DNA of 15,674 nt from JBBDNC01 sp040877875 (GCA_040877875.1 JBBDNC010000145.1:1-15674); one strand, 5' to 3'. Positions 1 through 6,788 are shown, counted from the stretch's first letter. Numbers and translations are program-made. Notes: generated by a model from the sequence alone, not told the origin.

Positions 1-50
1 TTGCCAATCTTTTCAGCAATCAGACCGAAATATTTTATCGTTAAAGTCAT
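1..50 (-). CDS. moaD: MoaD-like molybdopterin synthase small subunit, N-terminus only
   Basis: Reading leftwards from an ATG at 50-48, the window edge holds 16 codons: MTLTIKYFGLIAEKIG. The pattern of a short beta strand, then YFG, then a helix with EKIG, is the usual start of MoaD (ubiquitin-like sulfur carrier, ThiS/MoaD fold). MoaD carries a C-terminal thiocarboxylate that supplies the dithiolene sulfurs of molybdopterin. The C-terminal Gly-Gly lies outside the window, so the call rests on 16 residues plus the neighbouring molybdenum cofactor genes on the same strand. The start codon sits 4 bases from a 42-bp sequence that also occurs upstream of the cysteine desulfurase operon. ThiS, or another beta-grasp protein, is the alternative. 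Confidence 0.6.
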   Translation of the reverse strand, partial: MTLTIKYFGLIAEKIG

Positions 51-53
51 TCT

Positions 54-95
54 AAACTTAAATTATTATTTCTTAAAATTTATGAATAATTCAGG
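54..95. repeat. 42-bp direct repeat, copy 1, immediately upstream of moaD
   Basis: This AT-rich stretch is repeated at 3287-3328 with one difference in 42 positions (A at 82 versus T at 3315). It contains the 11-base palindrome TGAATAATTCA (83-93; 5-base arms around one central base). In both places it lies upstream of a minus-strand molybdenum cofactor gene, so a shared promoter or operator is a reasonable inference. I see no full TTG/TAnnTTTG promoter inside it. Confidence 0.8.
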
Positions 96-102
96 CTAAA
101 GG

Positions 103-239
103 GAGGCTTTGCAAAACTTGGGATTTTGTTCAAGGTCAAGGCCAGAGGGAGATTGAAACCGCAGTATATTTCAATATTCGAGGATTTCAATCGACCGATA
201 ACGCCGACATTGGGCAAAAGATCTGTTTTACAAAGCCTC
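103..239. repeat. Short inverted-repeat (MITE-like) element, copy 1
   Basis: The 137-base element has terminal inverted repeats GAGGCTTTGCAAAAC (103-117) and GTTTTACAAAGCCTC (225-239), 14 of 15 complementary. It is flanked by CTAAAGG on both sides (96-102 and 240-246), which looks like a 7-bp target duplication. It encodes no protein. Internal blocks shared with the copy at 3501-3705 are GATTGAAACCG, GGATTTCA and GGGCAAAA. It lies between the mocA stop and the moaD upstream region, where its hairpin could also act as a terminator. No transposase is present in the window, so if mobile it would be non-autonomous. Confidence 0.75.
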
Positions 240-253
240 CTAAAGGTGATTCA

Positions 254-859
254 TTAACTAATATAATTCTTAAGCTGTTCCTGATCCTCAGCCGTATCTA
301 TATCAAAATATCCTTTCCTGAACGCTACCTTATCAATATCCGGAATATTTTGAAGAATAATTTTCTTTGCGCCTGTATCACCCTTCAGATCCAATAGCTG
401 CGGGAAAAAGGGTTTTTTGAAAATGGCCGGGACACCGATGTTTTCTCTATAACTACAAGCCGTAATACGTTGATCACCATCCGTATGCTTTTGGATCAAT
501 TTCTCAATCAGCTCAGGGGTAACAAATGGCTGATCGGATAAAAGAAACAATATGCTTTCAAGCGACTCATTCAATTTCATTGATTCCAATACTCCCAAAC
601 GAATACTTGAGGCAATCCCTTCAGGCCAATTCTCATTAACCGAAACAGTTACATCTTTTTGATTAATCGCCTCCAGAATCTCATCGGCATGAGCACCGAG
701 TACCAACACAGCAGGTGTAAAGTTAAAAGGCGCGACCGTATCAATTACATGCTGCAACAGCGGTTTCTGTTTAAAATCTACAAGCTGCTTGGGCCGGCCC
801 AACCGGCTGGATGAACCGGCGGCCAGAATTACAACTCCGATAGTGGCTGACTCAATCAA
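254..859 (-). CDS. mocA: MocA-type molybdopterin nucleotidyltransferase (CTP:Moco cytidylyltransferase)
   Basis: A 201-residue NTP-transferase of the MobA/MocA fold. The N-terminal nucleotide-binding loop reads LAAGSSSRLGRPK (residues 12-24), followed by helix PLLQHVIDTV. LAAG rather than the LAGG of MobA favours the CTP-using MocA, which converts Mo-molybdopterin to molybdopterin cytosine dinucleotide (MCD), the cofactor of most bacterial molybdenum hydroxylases. The C-terminus carries FDIDTAED (about 185-192), the usual end motif of this family. The start is TTG at 859-857, overlapping the xdhC stop (TTGA); an in-frame stop lies a few codons upstream and no ATG is near. The coupling to xdhC and the IorAB-type enzyme nearby supports MCD synthesis. 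Preference for GTP cannot be excluded by eye. Confidence 0.88.
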   Translation of the reverse strand: MIESATIGVVILAAGSSSRLGRPKQLVDFKQKPLLQHVIDTVAPFNFTPAVLVLGAHADEILEAINQKDVTVSVNENWPEGIASSIRLGVLESMKLNESLESILFLLSDQPFVTPELIEKLIQKHTDGDQRITACSYRENIGVPAIFKKPFFPQLLDLKGDTGAKKIILQNIPDIDKVAFRKGYFDIDTAEDQEQLKNYIS

Positions 860-2007
860 AGCTTGATGGATTTAAATTCATAATGTTCTTTCTTGTGTAT
901 CGGTCCTTCCAGTTCCCGAAGATGGCGAACGATTGAGCCGGTGAGTACGGCTTGAATTTCGGACAATATGGAAAGGCCTATTTCGGCTGGAGTTTCAGCG
1001 CCCAGTTGTAAGCCGACAGGAGCATAGATTTTGGCAGATTGTTCATCTGTCAGTGTAATTCCTTTGGCCTCCAGATCATCCAGCATTCTTCGATGTTTCT
1101 TATTGGGCCCTAAAATTCCAATGTAGGGTATCTTTTTCTCATTCAACAATAGTTTGAGTACCGCCAGGTCGTAATTATAATTATGAGTCATCAGCACAAA
1201 CGCTGTTGTCTCGTTAATTTTAATGTTATCCAGGATCTTTTCCGGATCGCTCACAACAACCTGGCATGAACTGAATCGTTGTTTATTCGCGTGGGTCGGA
1301 CGGCCGTCGGCCACAACAATATCCCATCCCAATACGTCGGCCATTCTGGACAATACCTGCGAATCATTCCCCGCTCCAACCAAAACCAATGTGGGAGGCG
1401 GAGCAATGATTTCAATAAATACATGTTGAGTACCCGCAGATGAGTGATACTCACCGAATTGATTCATTCGTTTTTCGAGTGCATGTTTTGCAATCTCCCG
1501 GATCTTATCAGAAAGTGCCGGATCATCCATCTGGCCGGTTGGATTTCCTTTCTCATCCATGAATAACGTAGTGCCCGGCTGGTGTTTCGCTTTATCAAGA
1601 TTAAAGATAGACACAAGGGCTACCGGCTGATCATGATTTTCAGCTTTTTTCAACAGTTCAATGGGATTGTGGTCTTGTTCGGGGTCAACAGGTTCAAATA
1701 AAACCTGGATGATTCCATTGCAGCCGAGTTGGGCGCCAATGATAGCATCATCTTCATCACTGGTATCGTAGGTCACCAATTTGTTTTGGTTTTGATCCAG
1801 CGCGAGCAAAGCTTTTCTCAGGGCATCTCCTTCCAGGCAACCGCCACTGATCGATCCGGTCATGAAACCATACTCATCGACTAGCATTCGGGCCCCGGCG
1901 GCTCGGTAGGAAGATCCATCCACATGAACAACGGTAGCCAAAACAGATTTTTGTCCTTTATTTTTGGCTTCGTCATAGGATGATAGGATGGCTTCAATTT
2001 CTCTCAT
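856..2007 (-). CDS. xdhC: XdhC/CoxI family molybdenum cofactor insertion protein
   Basis: 383 residues in two domains. The N-terminal XdhC/CoxI domain has VLATVVHVDGSSYRAAGARM (residues 22-41) and SISGGCLEGD with the conserved cysteine at 57. The C-terminal Rossmann-like domain begins at TLVLVGAGNDSQ (206-217) and ends with GLQLGAETPAEIGLSI. XdhC proteins bind molybdenum cofactor, shield it while the terminal sulfido ligand is added, and pass it to the apoenzyme; in Rhodobacter capsulatus XdhC works with the cysteine desulfurase NifS4. Here the desulfurase is the gene just upstream, overlapping by 4 bases (ATGA at 2007-2004), and the nucleotidyltransferase follows with another 4-base overlap. 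This strongly suggests translational coupling and one maturation pathway for the adjacent hydroxylase. Length is normal for two-domain members. Confidence 0.93.
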   Translation of the reverse strand: MREIEAILSSYDEAKNKGQKSVLATVVHVDGSSYRAAGARMLVDEYGFMTGSISGGCLEGDALRKALLALDQNQNKLVTYDTSDEDDAIIGAQLGCNGIIQVLFEPVDPEQDHNPIELLKKAENHDQPVALVSIFNLDKAKHQPGTTLFMDEKGNPTGQMDDPALSDKIREIAKHALEKRMNQFGEYHSSAGTQHVFIEIIAPPPTLVLVGAGNDSQVLSRMADVLGWDIVVADGRPTHANKQRFSSCQVVVSDPEKILDNIKINETTAFVLMTHNYNYDLAVLKLLLNEKKIPYIGILGPNKKHRRMLDDLEAKGITLTDEQSAKIYAPVGLQLGAETPAEIGLSILSEIQAVLTGSIVRHLRELEGPIHKKEHYEFKSIKL

Positions 2008-3161
2008 TGGGCAAGCAGCTTTATTTGGGGGATCACTTCCTTGATCTCTTTGATGGCGACCTCGATCTCTTCTTCAGTTGTGAACCGGCCAAGTCCGATC
2101 CGAATGGATGACAGTGCAAGTTCATCGGCAAGGCCAATCGCTTTTAGTACATGAGAAGGTTTATGAGTTGCCGACGTACAAGCCGATCCTTGAGAAAGGG
2201 CAAGACTCTTTAACCGCCTTATGAGGTGACTCCCGTCAATATTTTGGAAAGAAATATTTGTCATATATGGCAAACGTTTGTTTGAAGCGCCGTTAAATTG
2301 CACGCCATCCAGTTCCGATAATTCAGATTCAAGCTGATCCCTTAACGGGCTCAAACGACTCGAATCGGCTTCCATTTCTTTCGAAGAAATTTCACATGCT
2401 TTTCCAAACCCTACAATCGCAGGAACATTTAAAGTTCCGGGACGTACTCCTTTTTCCTGTCCGCCCCCGGTGAGAATTGGAGAAATATCCGGTTTGTCTT
2501 TATTTCTGATGTACAGCGCTCCCGCACCTTTCGGGCCATAGAGTTTATGGGATGAAAATGCGATCATGTCAATGCCGGGCTTTTTCACATCAACCGTAAT
2601 TTTACCCACAGATTGAGTGGCATCCGACAGCAGTGGAACATCCCTGGAATTTGTAATTATGGAAATTTCTTCAAGCGGATGGATTGTCCCGATTTCGTTA
2701 TTGGCGTGCATTAAACTCACCAAAATAGTGTCATCTGCGAGGGAATCTTCCAGTTTGTTCAGATCAACTGAACCGGAATCATCCACGGGCAGGCAGGTGA
2801 CTTTGTATCCCGTTTTTTTCAAACTTTCACAGGTATCCAGTACAGCTTTGTGTTCAGTGGCACAGGTTACGATGTGATTACCCTTCTCACGATTTGCCTT
2901 GCAAAGGCCCCTTAGCGCCAGATTAATAGCCTCCGTAGCTCCGGATGTAAAAATTATTTCTTTGGCTGTTGCTCCGATTAATTCAGCAACTTGTTCTCTT
3001 GCCAGTTCAACGGCTTCTTCCGCTTCCCAGCCAAAGGTGTGATGGATACTCGAGGCATTGCCGAATTTGTTGGTAAAATAAGGCAGCATTTCATCAAGGA
3101 CCCTCTGGTCAACCGGGGTTGTGGAATTGTAGTCCAGGTAAATTTTTTTATCCGGATTCAT
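2004..3161 (-). CDS. Cysteine desulfurase (NifS/IscS class, probable Moco sulfuration donor)
   Basis: A 385-residue fold-type I PLP enzyme that releases sulfur from cysteine as a persulfide. Visible residues: YLDYNSTTP near the N-terminus, PLP-stacking His in ATEHKAVLDT (H104), Asp in LLSDATQSVGK (D180), the PLP lysine in FSSHKLYGPKG (K206), and the persulfide cysteine in QGSACTSATHKPSHVL (C328). The GSACTS loop marks the group I (IscS/NifS) type rather than SufS. I chose ATG at 3161: an upstream GTG at 3209 in the same frame would add 16 residues that do not look like the family. The first gene of the desulfurase-xdhC-mocA operon, it most likely sulfurates the Mo cofactor as NifS4 does in Rhodobacter. 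A general role in Fe-S assembly is less likely since no iscU/iscA is adjacent. Confidence 0.93.
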   Translation of the reverse strand: MNPDKKIYLDYNSTTPVDQRVLDEMLPYFTNKFGNASSIHHTFGWEAEEAVELAREQVAELIGATAKEIIFTSGATEAINLALRGLCKANREKGNHIVTCATEHKAVLDTCESLKKTGYKVTCLPVDDSGSVDLNKLEDSLADDTILVSLMHANNEIGTIHPLEEISIITNSRDVPLLSDATQSVGKITVDVKKPGIDMIAFSSHKLYGPKGAGALYIRNKDKPDISPILTGGGQEKGVRPGTLNVPAIVGFGKACEISSKEMEADSSRLSPLRDQLESELSELDGVQFNGASNKRLPYMTNISFQNIDGSHLIRRLKSLALSQGSACTSATHKPSHVLKAIGLADELALSSIRIGLGRFTTEEEIEVAIKEIKEVIPQIKLLAQ

Positions 3162-3286
3162 ATCGCCTGGATTATTCACCAAGAAATTTGGCTGTGGACA
3201 ACGCAGCACAGAGTTAAATTTCGCAGAGTAGCCCGGACGGAAAATGAGTTCAATAACATGAATAAATGTAAATTGCTGTTTTATTA

Positions 3287-3328
3287 AAACTTAAATTATT
3301 ATTTCTTAAAATTTTTGAATAATTCAGG
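3287..3328. repeat. 42-bp direct repeat, copy 2, upstream of the cysteine desulfurase operon
   Basis: Matches 54-95 at 41 of 42 positions, and similarity continues weakly for 7 bases (ATAGAGG against CTAAAGG). It carries the same palindrome TGAATAATTCA (3316-3326). It ends 126 bases before the ATG at 3161, whereas copy 1 is 4 bases from the moaD ATG, so the two cannot act identically with respect to translation. This copy has no inverted-repeat element next to it: the bases after it, ATAGAGGTGAATTC, resemble an unoccupied version of the site that carries the element in copy 1. Confidence 0.8.
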
Positions 3329-3489
3329 ATAGAGGTGAATTCACGATATTCGTACATAACAATTCCAATTTTCGAAAAATTTCTGCTGTTACCAAGTTTA
3401 AGAAATAGATTTTTTCAGAAAGTAGTAAGCATCTGGCATCTTTTAATTTTATTTAACATTATATAGCAATAATAATTACTTAATTAAAA

Positions 3490-3500
3490 GCTCTAATGGT
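3490..3500. repeat. 11-bp direct repeat, left flank of element copy 2
   Basis: GCTCTAATGGT occurs here and again at 3706-3716, exactly bracketing the inverted-repeat element. It may be a target duplication, although 11 bp differs from the 7 bp seen at the first element. Confidence 0.65.
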
Positions 3501-3705
3501 GAAGGCTTTGCAAAACCGGGGGTTTTGTTCAGGATCAAACCCTGTCCGCCGGCCGGTGGATTGAAACCGTAGCTTATCAGCTATACGTGGGGATTTCACA
3601 TTCACGAAAATGCCGGGACCGGGCAAAACAACGCTCATTTATTGAATCCGCCGACGGGCGGACACATTTTTTGTACACGCAGTGATTTTGCAAAGCCATC
3701 TAAAG
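3501..3705. repeat. Short inverted-repeat (MITE-like) element, copy 2
   Basis: A 205-base relative of the element at 103-239. The ends are GAAGGCTTTGCAAAAC (3501-3516) and GATTTTGCAAAGCC (3684-3697). Shared internal blocks in the same order are GATTGAAACCGTAG (3559-3572), GGATTTCA (3591-3598) and GGGCAAAA (3621-3628). It carries about 55 extra bases after GGGCAAAA, including the right arm of an imperfect hairpin: 3543-3565 pairs with 3642-3664 at 19 of 23 positions. Exact direct repeats flank it. It has no coding capacity. It lies between the divergent promoters, so it could affect expression of either unit. Confidence 0.75.
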
Positions 3706-3716
3706 GCTCTAATGGT
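3706..3716. repeat. 11-bp direct repeat, right flank of element copy 2
   Basis: Second copy of GCTCTAATGGT, identical to 3490-3500, immediately after the element's right end (which finishes ATCTAAAG). Confidence 0.65.
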
Positions 3717-3748
3717 AGTTAATAAGTAATTATTCGAATATCGTAATG

Positions 3749-3779
3749 TTGATTTATGCTCACCGAATAGTTTAATTTG
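3749..3779 (+). promoter_or_regulatory. Weak candidate promoter for iorAB
   Basis: TTG at 3749-3751 and TTAATTTG at 3772-3779, 20 bases apart, resemble the Bacteroidota pattern TTG/TAnnTTTG with one mismatch in the downstream box. It would start transcription roughly 25 bases before the iorA ATG. AT-rich sequence makes such matches easy to find. Confidence 0.35.
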
Positions 3780-3812
3780 TATTACATATGGATTAATAAA
3801 ACACTCTTGACC

Positions 3813-4271
3813 ATGCCTACATATACAATAAATATTAACGGAGAAGAACGACAAGTGGAAGTTGCGGAAGATACACCTTTGTTATGGGTGTTGAGGGATC
3901 ATCTAAACCTTCCGGGCACAAAATTTGGATGCGGAATTGCTCAGTGTGGGGCATGTACGGTTCACGTAAATGGAAATGCGGTTCGTTCCTGTTCCCTGCC
4001 GGTTTCAGCCGTTGGCGACAATGAAATAACAACGATCGAAGGCTTGTCGGAGAATGCGGATCATCCTGTACAAAAGGCATGGTTAGAGCATGATGTCCCT
4101 CAATGTGGTTATTGCCAGGCGGGTCAGATTATGAGTGCGGCAGCATTATTAGAACAAAATCCAAATCCATCAGACGAAGAAATCGATTCAGCGATGAACG
4201 GTAACTTATGCCGTTGTGGAACCTATCTGAGAATTAAGAGAGCCATTAAAACCGCAGCCAAAACCGCATAG
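3813..4271 (+). CDS. iorA: [2Fe-2S] subunit of a molybdenum hydroxylase (IorA-like)
   Basis: 152 residues, the normal length for the small iron-sulfur subunit of the xanthine oxidase family. The N-terminal plant-ferredoxin cluster is bound by C40, C45, C48 and C60 (FGCGIAQCGACTVHVNG). The second, all-helical domain binds the molybdenum-proximal cluster through C98, C101, C133 and C135 (QCGYCQAGQ and NLCRCGTY). It passes electrons from the molybdenum centre to an external acceptor. I chose ATG at 3813 because MPTYTININGEERQV is the family start; the TTG 36 bases upstream adds unrelated residues. Only 3 bases separate it from the large subunit. It has no signal peptide, so if the complex is exported it would travel with the Tat-tagged large subunit. 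The symbol reflects similarity to isoquinoline 1-oxidoreductase alpha; the substrate is not known. Confidence 0.95.
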   Translation: MPTYTININGEERQVEVAEDTPLLWVLRDHLNLPGTKFGCGIAQCGACTVHVNGNAVRSCSLPVSAVGDNEITTIEGLSENADHPVQKAWLEHDVPQCGYCQAGQIMSAAALLEQNPNPSDEEIDSAMNGNLCRCGTYLRIKRAIKTAAKTA

Positions 4272-4274
4272 ATT

Positions 4275-6479
4275 ATGACAATTGTAAAAACAAATATCGA
4301 TCGACGATCTTTTCTGAAAACGATAGCTATAGGCGGCGGTGGGCTCATGATTGGGTTCAGTTGGGTGTCAACTGTAGCAAAGGATACTGAGGGGACAAAC
4401 ATTTCTGACGAAGCGTTTGACATGAATGCCTATATAAAGATTGATTCAAACGGTGAGGTGACCCTGTTCTCACCGAATCCAGAAATCGGCCAGAATGTAA
4501 AAACGTCGATGCCTTTAATCGTGGCAGAAGAATTAGATGTTGACTGGAATCAGGTGAAAGTTGAACAAGCTCCCCTTGATACGAATAAATACTCCCGACA
4601 GTTAGCGGGTGGAAGCCAGTCCATTCGCTATGGATGGGACAGCCTGAGAACGGCAGGCGCCACGGCAAGACTTTTGTTGGTTACTGCTGCAGCACAGAAA
4701 TGGGGTACTTCTATCGATGATCTGACTACAGATAAAGGTGTTATTACAAATACGAATACAGGTAAAACGATTGGGTATGGCGATATCGCTTCGGAAGCAG
4801 TATCCATTCCGATACCTTCGGAAGTTACACTGAAGAATCCTGAAGATTTTAAATTGATAGGCACTCATGTCAAGAACGTCGATGGTTTTGATATTGTAAC
4901 CGGCAAACCCCTCTTTGGGATCGACTTTACAAGAGAAGATATGACTTTGGCCATGATCGTCCACGCGCCGGCATTCGGTATGAGCTTAAAGTCATATGAC
5001 GACACAGAGGCACGATCAATGCCGGGAATAAAAGATATTTTTACGATTAATACGTCCATAAATGAGCCTCAATGGTCAGATGTCAATGCATTTAATGAAT
5101 TGGTTGTGATTACTGGAGATACAACCTGGCAGCTTATGAATGCCAAGAAGGCCTTGAACGTGGAATGGGAGACTGTTAGTGAATTAGAAAGTACTGAAAG
5201 CCACGCAAGCAAGCTTGAAGAAGCCGTTAACAACGGAACCGGTGAGATGGCCAGAAAGGATGGGAATCCTGACTCGGTTGCAAGCAACGCTTCAACAGTT
5301 GTTGAACGAACTTATACCGCCCCCTTCTTGGCTCATAACACCCTGGAGCCCATGAACTTTTTTGCAGACGTAAAGGAAAATTCGGCCGAGTTGATTGGCC
5401 CTGTACAAACCCCGGAACAATTACGCGGCTCGGCGTCGCAGCTCCTGGGTATTCCTGAATCCAATATCAAAGTGGATATGACGCGAATGGGCGGTGGATT
5501 CGGTAGAAGACTTTATGGAAACTTTGGCCTGGAAGCCGCAGCTATTTCAAAGAAAATCGGCGGACCCGTGAAACTTCTCTATACCCGAGAAGATGATATG
5601 ACCCAGGGTACTTATCGGCCTGCTTACGCTATTAAGTACAAAGCTTCATTGGATGAGGACGGAAATCTGCTCTCTTTTCAGGCCAAGGGGTCGGGTTTAT
5701 CCGAAAGCCCGCTGTTTGCCAATCGATATCCGGCAGGTACGGTTGATCACTATTCCTGTGAGAATATTCCGGTTCAAACCAACATCTCTACCGGTGCATG
5801 GCGGGCTCCAAGGTCAAATTTTACCGCCGGTGCCGAGCAATCCTTTTTGGATGAAGTTGCAGAAGCTGCAGGAAAGGATCCCATCGAGTTCAGGCTGGAA
5901 CTGTTCGACAGAGCGATGACCGACCCTGTTGGCGATGACAACGATTACGACCCCGCCCGGTATGCCGGAGTCCTGGAATTAGTCAGGGAGAAGTCGAACT
6001 GGGGTGAAGAGATGCCCGGAGTCTATCGCGGTGTTTCGGCCTACTATTGCCACAACTCCTACGTTGCACAGGTTGTGGATGTTGAAATGGTAGATGACTC
6101 TCCCCGAATCAAAAAAGTATGGTGTGCTGTGGATTGCGGTATTGTGGTGAATATGGAAGGAGCCCTCAACCAGGTTGAAGGAGGGATCATTGACGGATTG
6201 GGCCATGCCATGTACAGTCAGTTAACGTTTGAGGGTGGAACTCCAAATGCGAGTAATTTCGACAACTATCGCCTGATCAGACATTCTGAAGCACCCGTCG
6301 AAATTGAAACATTCTTCGTTGAAAACCAGATACATCCAACCGGTCTTGGAGAACCAGCTCTCCCCCCGGTTTATGGAGCATTAGCAAATGCTCTTTATCA
6401 GGCAACCGGAACGCGCTACTACCATCAGCCTTATATAATCAAAGAGCAAGAGATGGAAGCATTGGGAACCTTAGATTAG
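4275..6479 (+). CDS. iorB: Molybdopterin-binding subunit of a molybdenum hydroxylase (IorB-like), Tat-exported
   Basis: 734 residues, typical of the large subunit of isoquinoline 1-oxidoreductase and related membrane or periplasmic aldehyde dehydrogenases. A twin-arginine signal starts the protein (DRRSFLK, residues 9-15, then a Gly-rich hydrophobic stretch), predicting export of the folded holoenzyme. Cofactor motifs include MGGGFGRRLYGNFGLEAA, and the catalytic base lies in TGLGEPALPPVYGA (E693). The family hydroxylates N-heterocycles or oxidises aldehydes using water oxygen and a sulfido-Mo MCD cofactor. Its maturation genes (desulfurase, xdhC, mocA) are encoded divergently next door. No FAD subunit or cytochrome c gene is adjacent, so the electron acceptor is unknown. 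A decayed relative of this gene lies just downstream. The substrate cannot be read from the sequence. Confidence 0.94.
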   Translation: MTIVKTNIDRRSFLKTIAIGGGGLMIGFSWVSTVAKDTEGTNISDEAFDMNAYIKIDSNGEVTLFSPNPEIGQNVKTSMPLIVAEELDVDWNQVKVEQAPLDTNKYSRQLAGGSQSIRYGWDSLRTAGATARLLLVTAAAQKWGTSIDDLTTDKGVITNTNTGKTIGYGDIASEAVSIPIPSEVTLKNPEDFKLIGTHVKNVDGFDIVTGKPLFGIDFTREDMTLAMIVHAPAFGMSLKSYDDTEARSMPGIKDIFTINTSINEPQWSDVNAFNELVVITGDTTWQLMNAKKALNVEWETVSELESTESHASKLEEAVNNGTGEMARKDGNPDSVASNASTVVERTYTAPFLAHNTLEPMNFFADVKENSAELIGPVQTPEQLRGSASQLLGIPESNIKVDMTRMGGGFGRRLYGNFGLEAAAISKKIGGPVKLLYTREDDMTQGTYRPAYAIKYKASLDEDGNLLSFQAKGSGLSESPLFANRYPAGTVDHYSCENIPVQTNISTGAWRAPRSNFTAGAEQSFLDEVAEAAGKDPIEFRLELFDRAMTDPVGDDNDYDPARYAGVLELVREKSNWGEEMPGVYRGVSAYYCHNSYVAQVVDVEMVDDSPRIKKVWCAVDCGIVVNMEGALNQVEGGIIDGLGHAMYSQLTFEGGTPNASNFDNYRLIRHSEAPVEIETFFVENQIHPTGLGEPALPPVYGALANALYQATGTRYYHQPYIIKEQEMEALGTLD

Positions 6480-6530
6480 GTCCTGTAGTGAGGATCCATT
6501 AGAAAGGTTCAGCCTGTATTTCATATCTAA

Positions 6531-6788
6531 TTATTTAGGTTTCAACTCGAACACGTTGTATCCGCTGTATCCCGATTTCCTGCAAGAGCCGTTGAGAATT
6601 GTCTTGCCGAATGCTGGTCTGTAAACTTAAACATTACCATTAGTGCGTTCAGGGCACCAGGGTCGACACTTTATGGAAGCCGTAGTACAATTCTTTTAGA
6701 CGAAGATGCAGAAGCCACAGGGAAAGATCTCATTGAATTTTGGGCCTTTCTGAAGAAGACTCTATTTGGTACAGTTGGCAGAATTTGA
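6531..6788 (+). pseudogene. Decayed fragment of a second IorB-like molybdopterin subunit
   Basis: The frame is open from just after TAA (6528-6530) to TGA (6786-6788) but has no ATG. Codons 6573-6740 read RFPARAVENCLAECW and so on to EATGKDLIEF. Against iorB residues 484-539 (RYPAGTV to EAAGKDPIEF) this aligns without gaps over 56 residues, 25 identical by my count (45%). Shared anchors are NI followed four residues later by A-RAP, then LDE-AEA-GKD-IEF. Reading on, GRSLPPLFFG at 6848-6877 in another frame resembles the family's active-site segment GEPALPPVYG, with one gap; this second block is much less certain. Divergence from iorB is too great for a recent duplication, so it is probably the remains of an older tandem paralogue. 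Confidence 0.8.

Larger units (their letters stand above)
3162..3812. other. Divergent intergenic region between the desulfurase operon and iorA
   Basis: This 651-base AT-rich region separates two divergent transcription units. Near the desulfurase side is the second copy of the 42-bp repeat (3287-3328), at 3501-3705 a MITE-like element, and at 3749-3779 a weak promoter candidate for iorA. The stretch 3329-3489 holds no gene or motif I can name. Inverted copies of ATAATTACTTA flank the element (about 3472-3482 and 3722-3732). Open frames in this region run through the repeat and have no protein-like features. Confidence 0.6.

Noticed and set aside
150..162. GATTGAAAC, which looks like the end of many CRISPR repeats, also present at 3559-3568
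   Set aside because: There is one copy per element with no regular spacing of repeats and spacers; it is simply a conserved block of the inverted-repeat element.
3189..3260. Possible 23-residue leader peptide starting at ATG 3260, ahead of the desulfurase
   Set aside because: There is no ribosome site, codon pattern or attenuator-like hairpin to support it.
3639..3854. 71-codon minus-strand frame across the iorA start and the second repeat element
   Set aside because: It crosses the element, the promoter candidate and the iorA N-terminus and has no recognisable features.
3813..6479. Calling the hydroxylase a xanthine dehydrogenase acting on hypoxanthine from the adenine deaminase
   Set aside because: The large subunit has a Tat signal and IorB-like sequence, there is no FAD subunit, and the deaminase is 6 kb away in another transcription unit; the purine link would be speculation.
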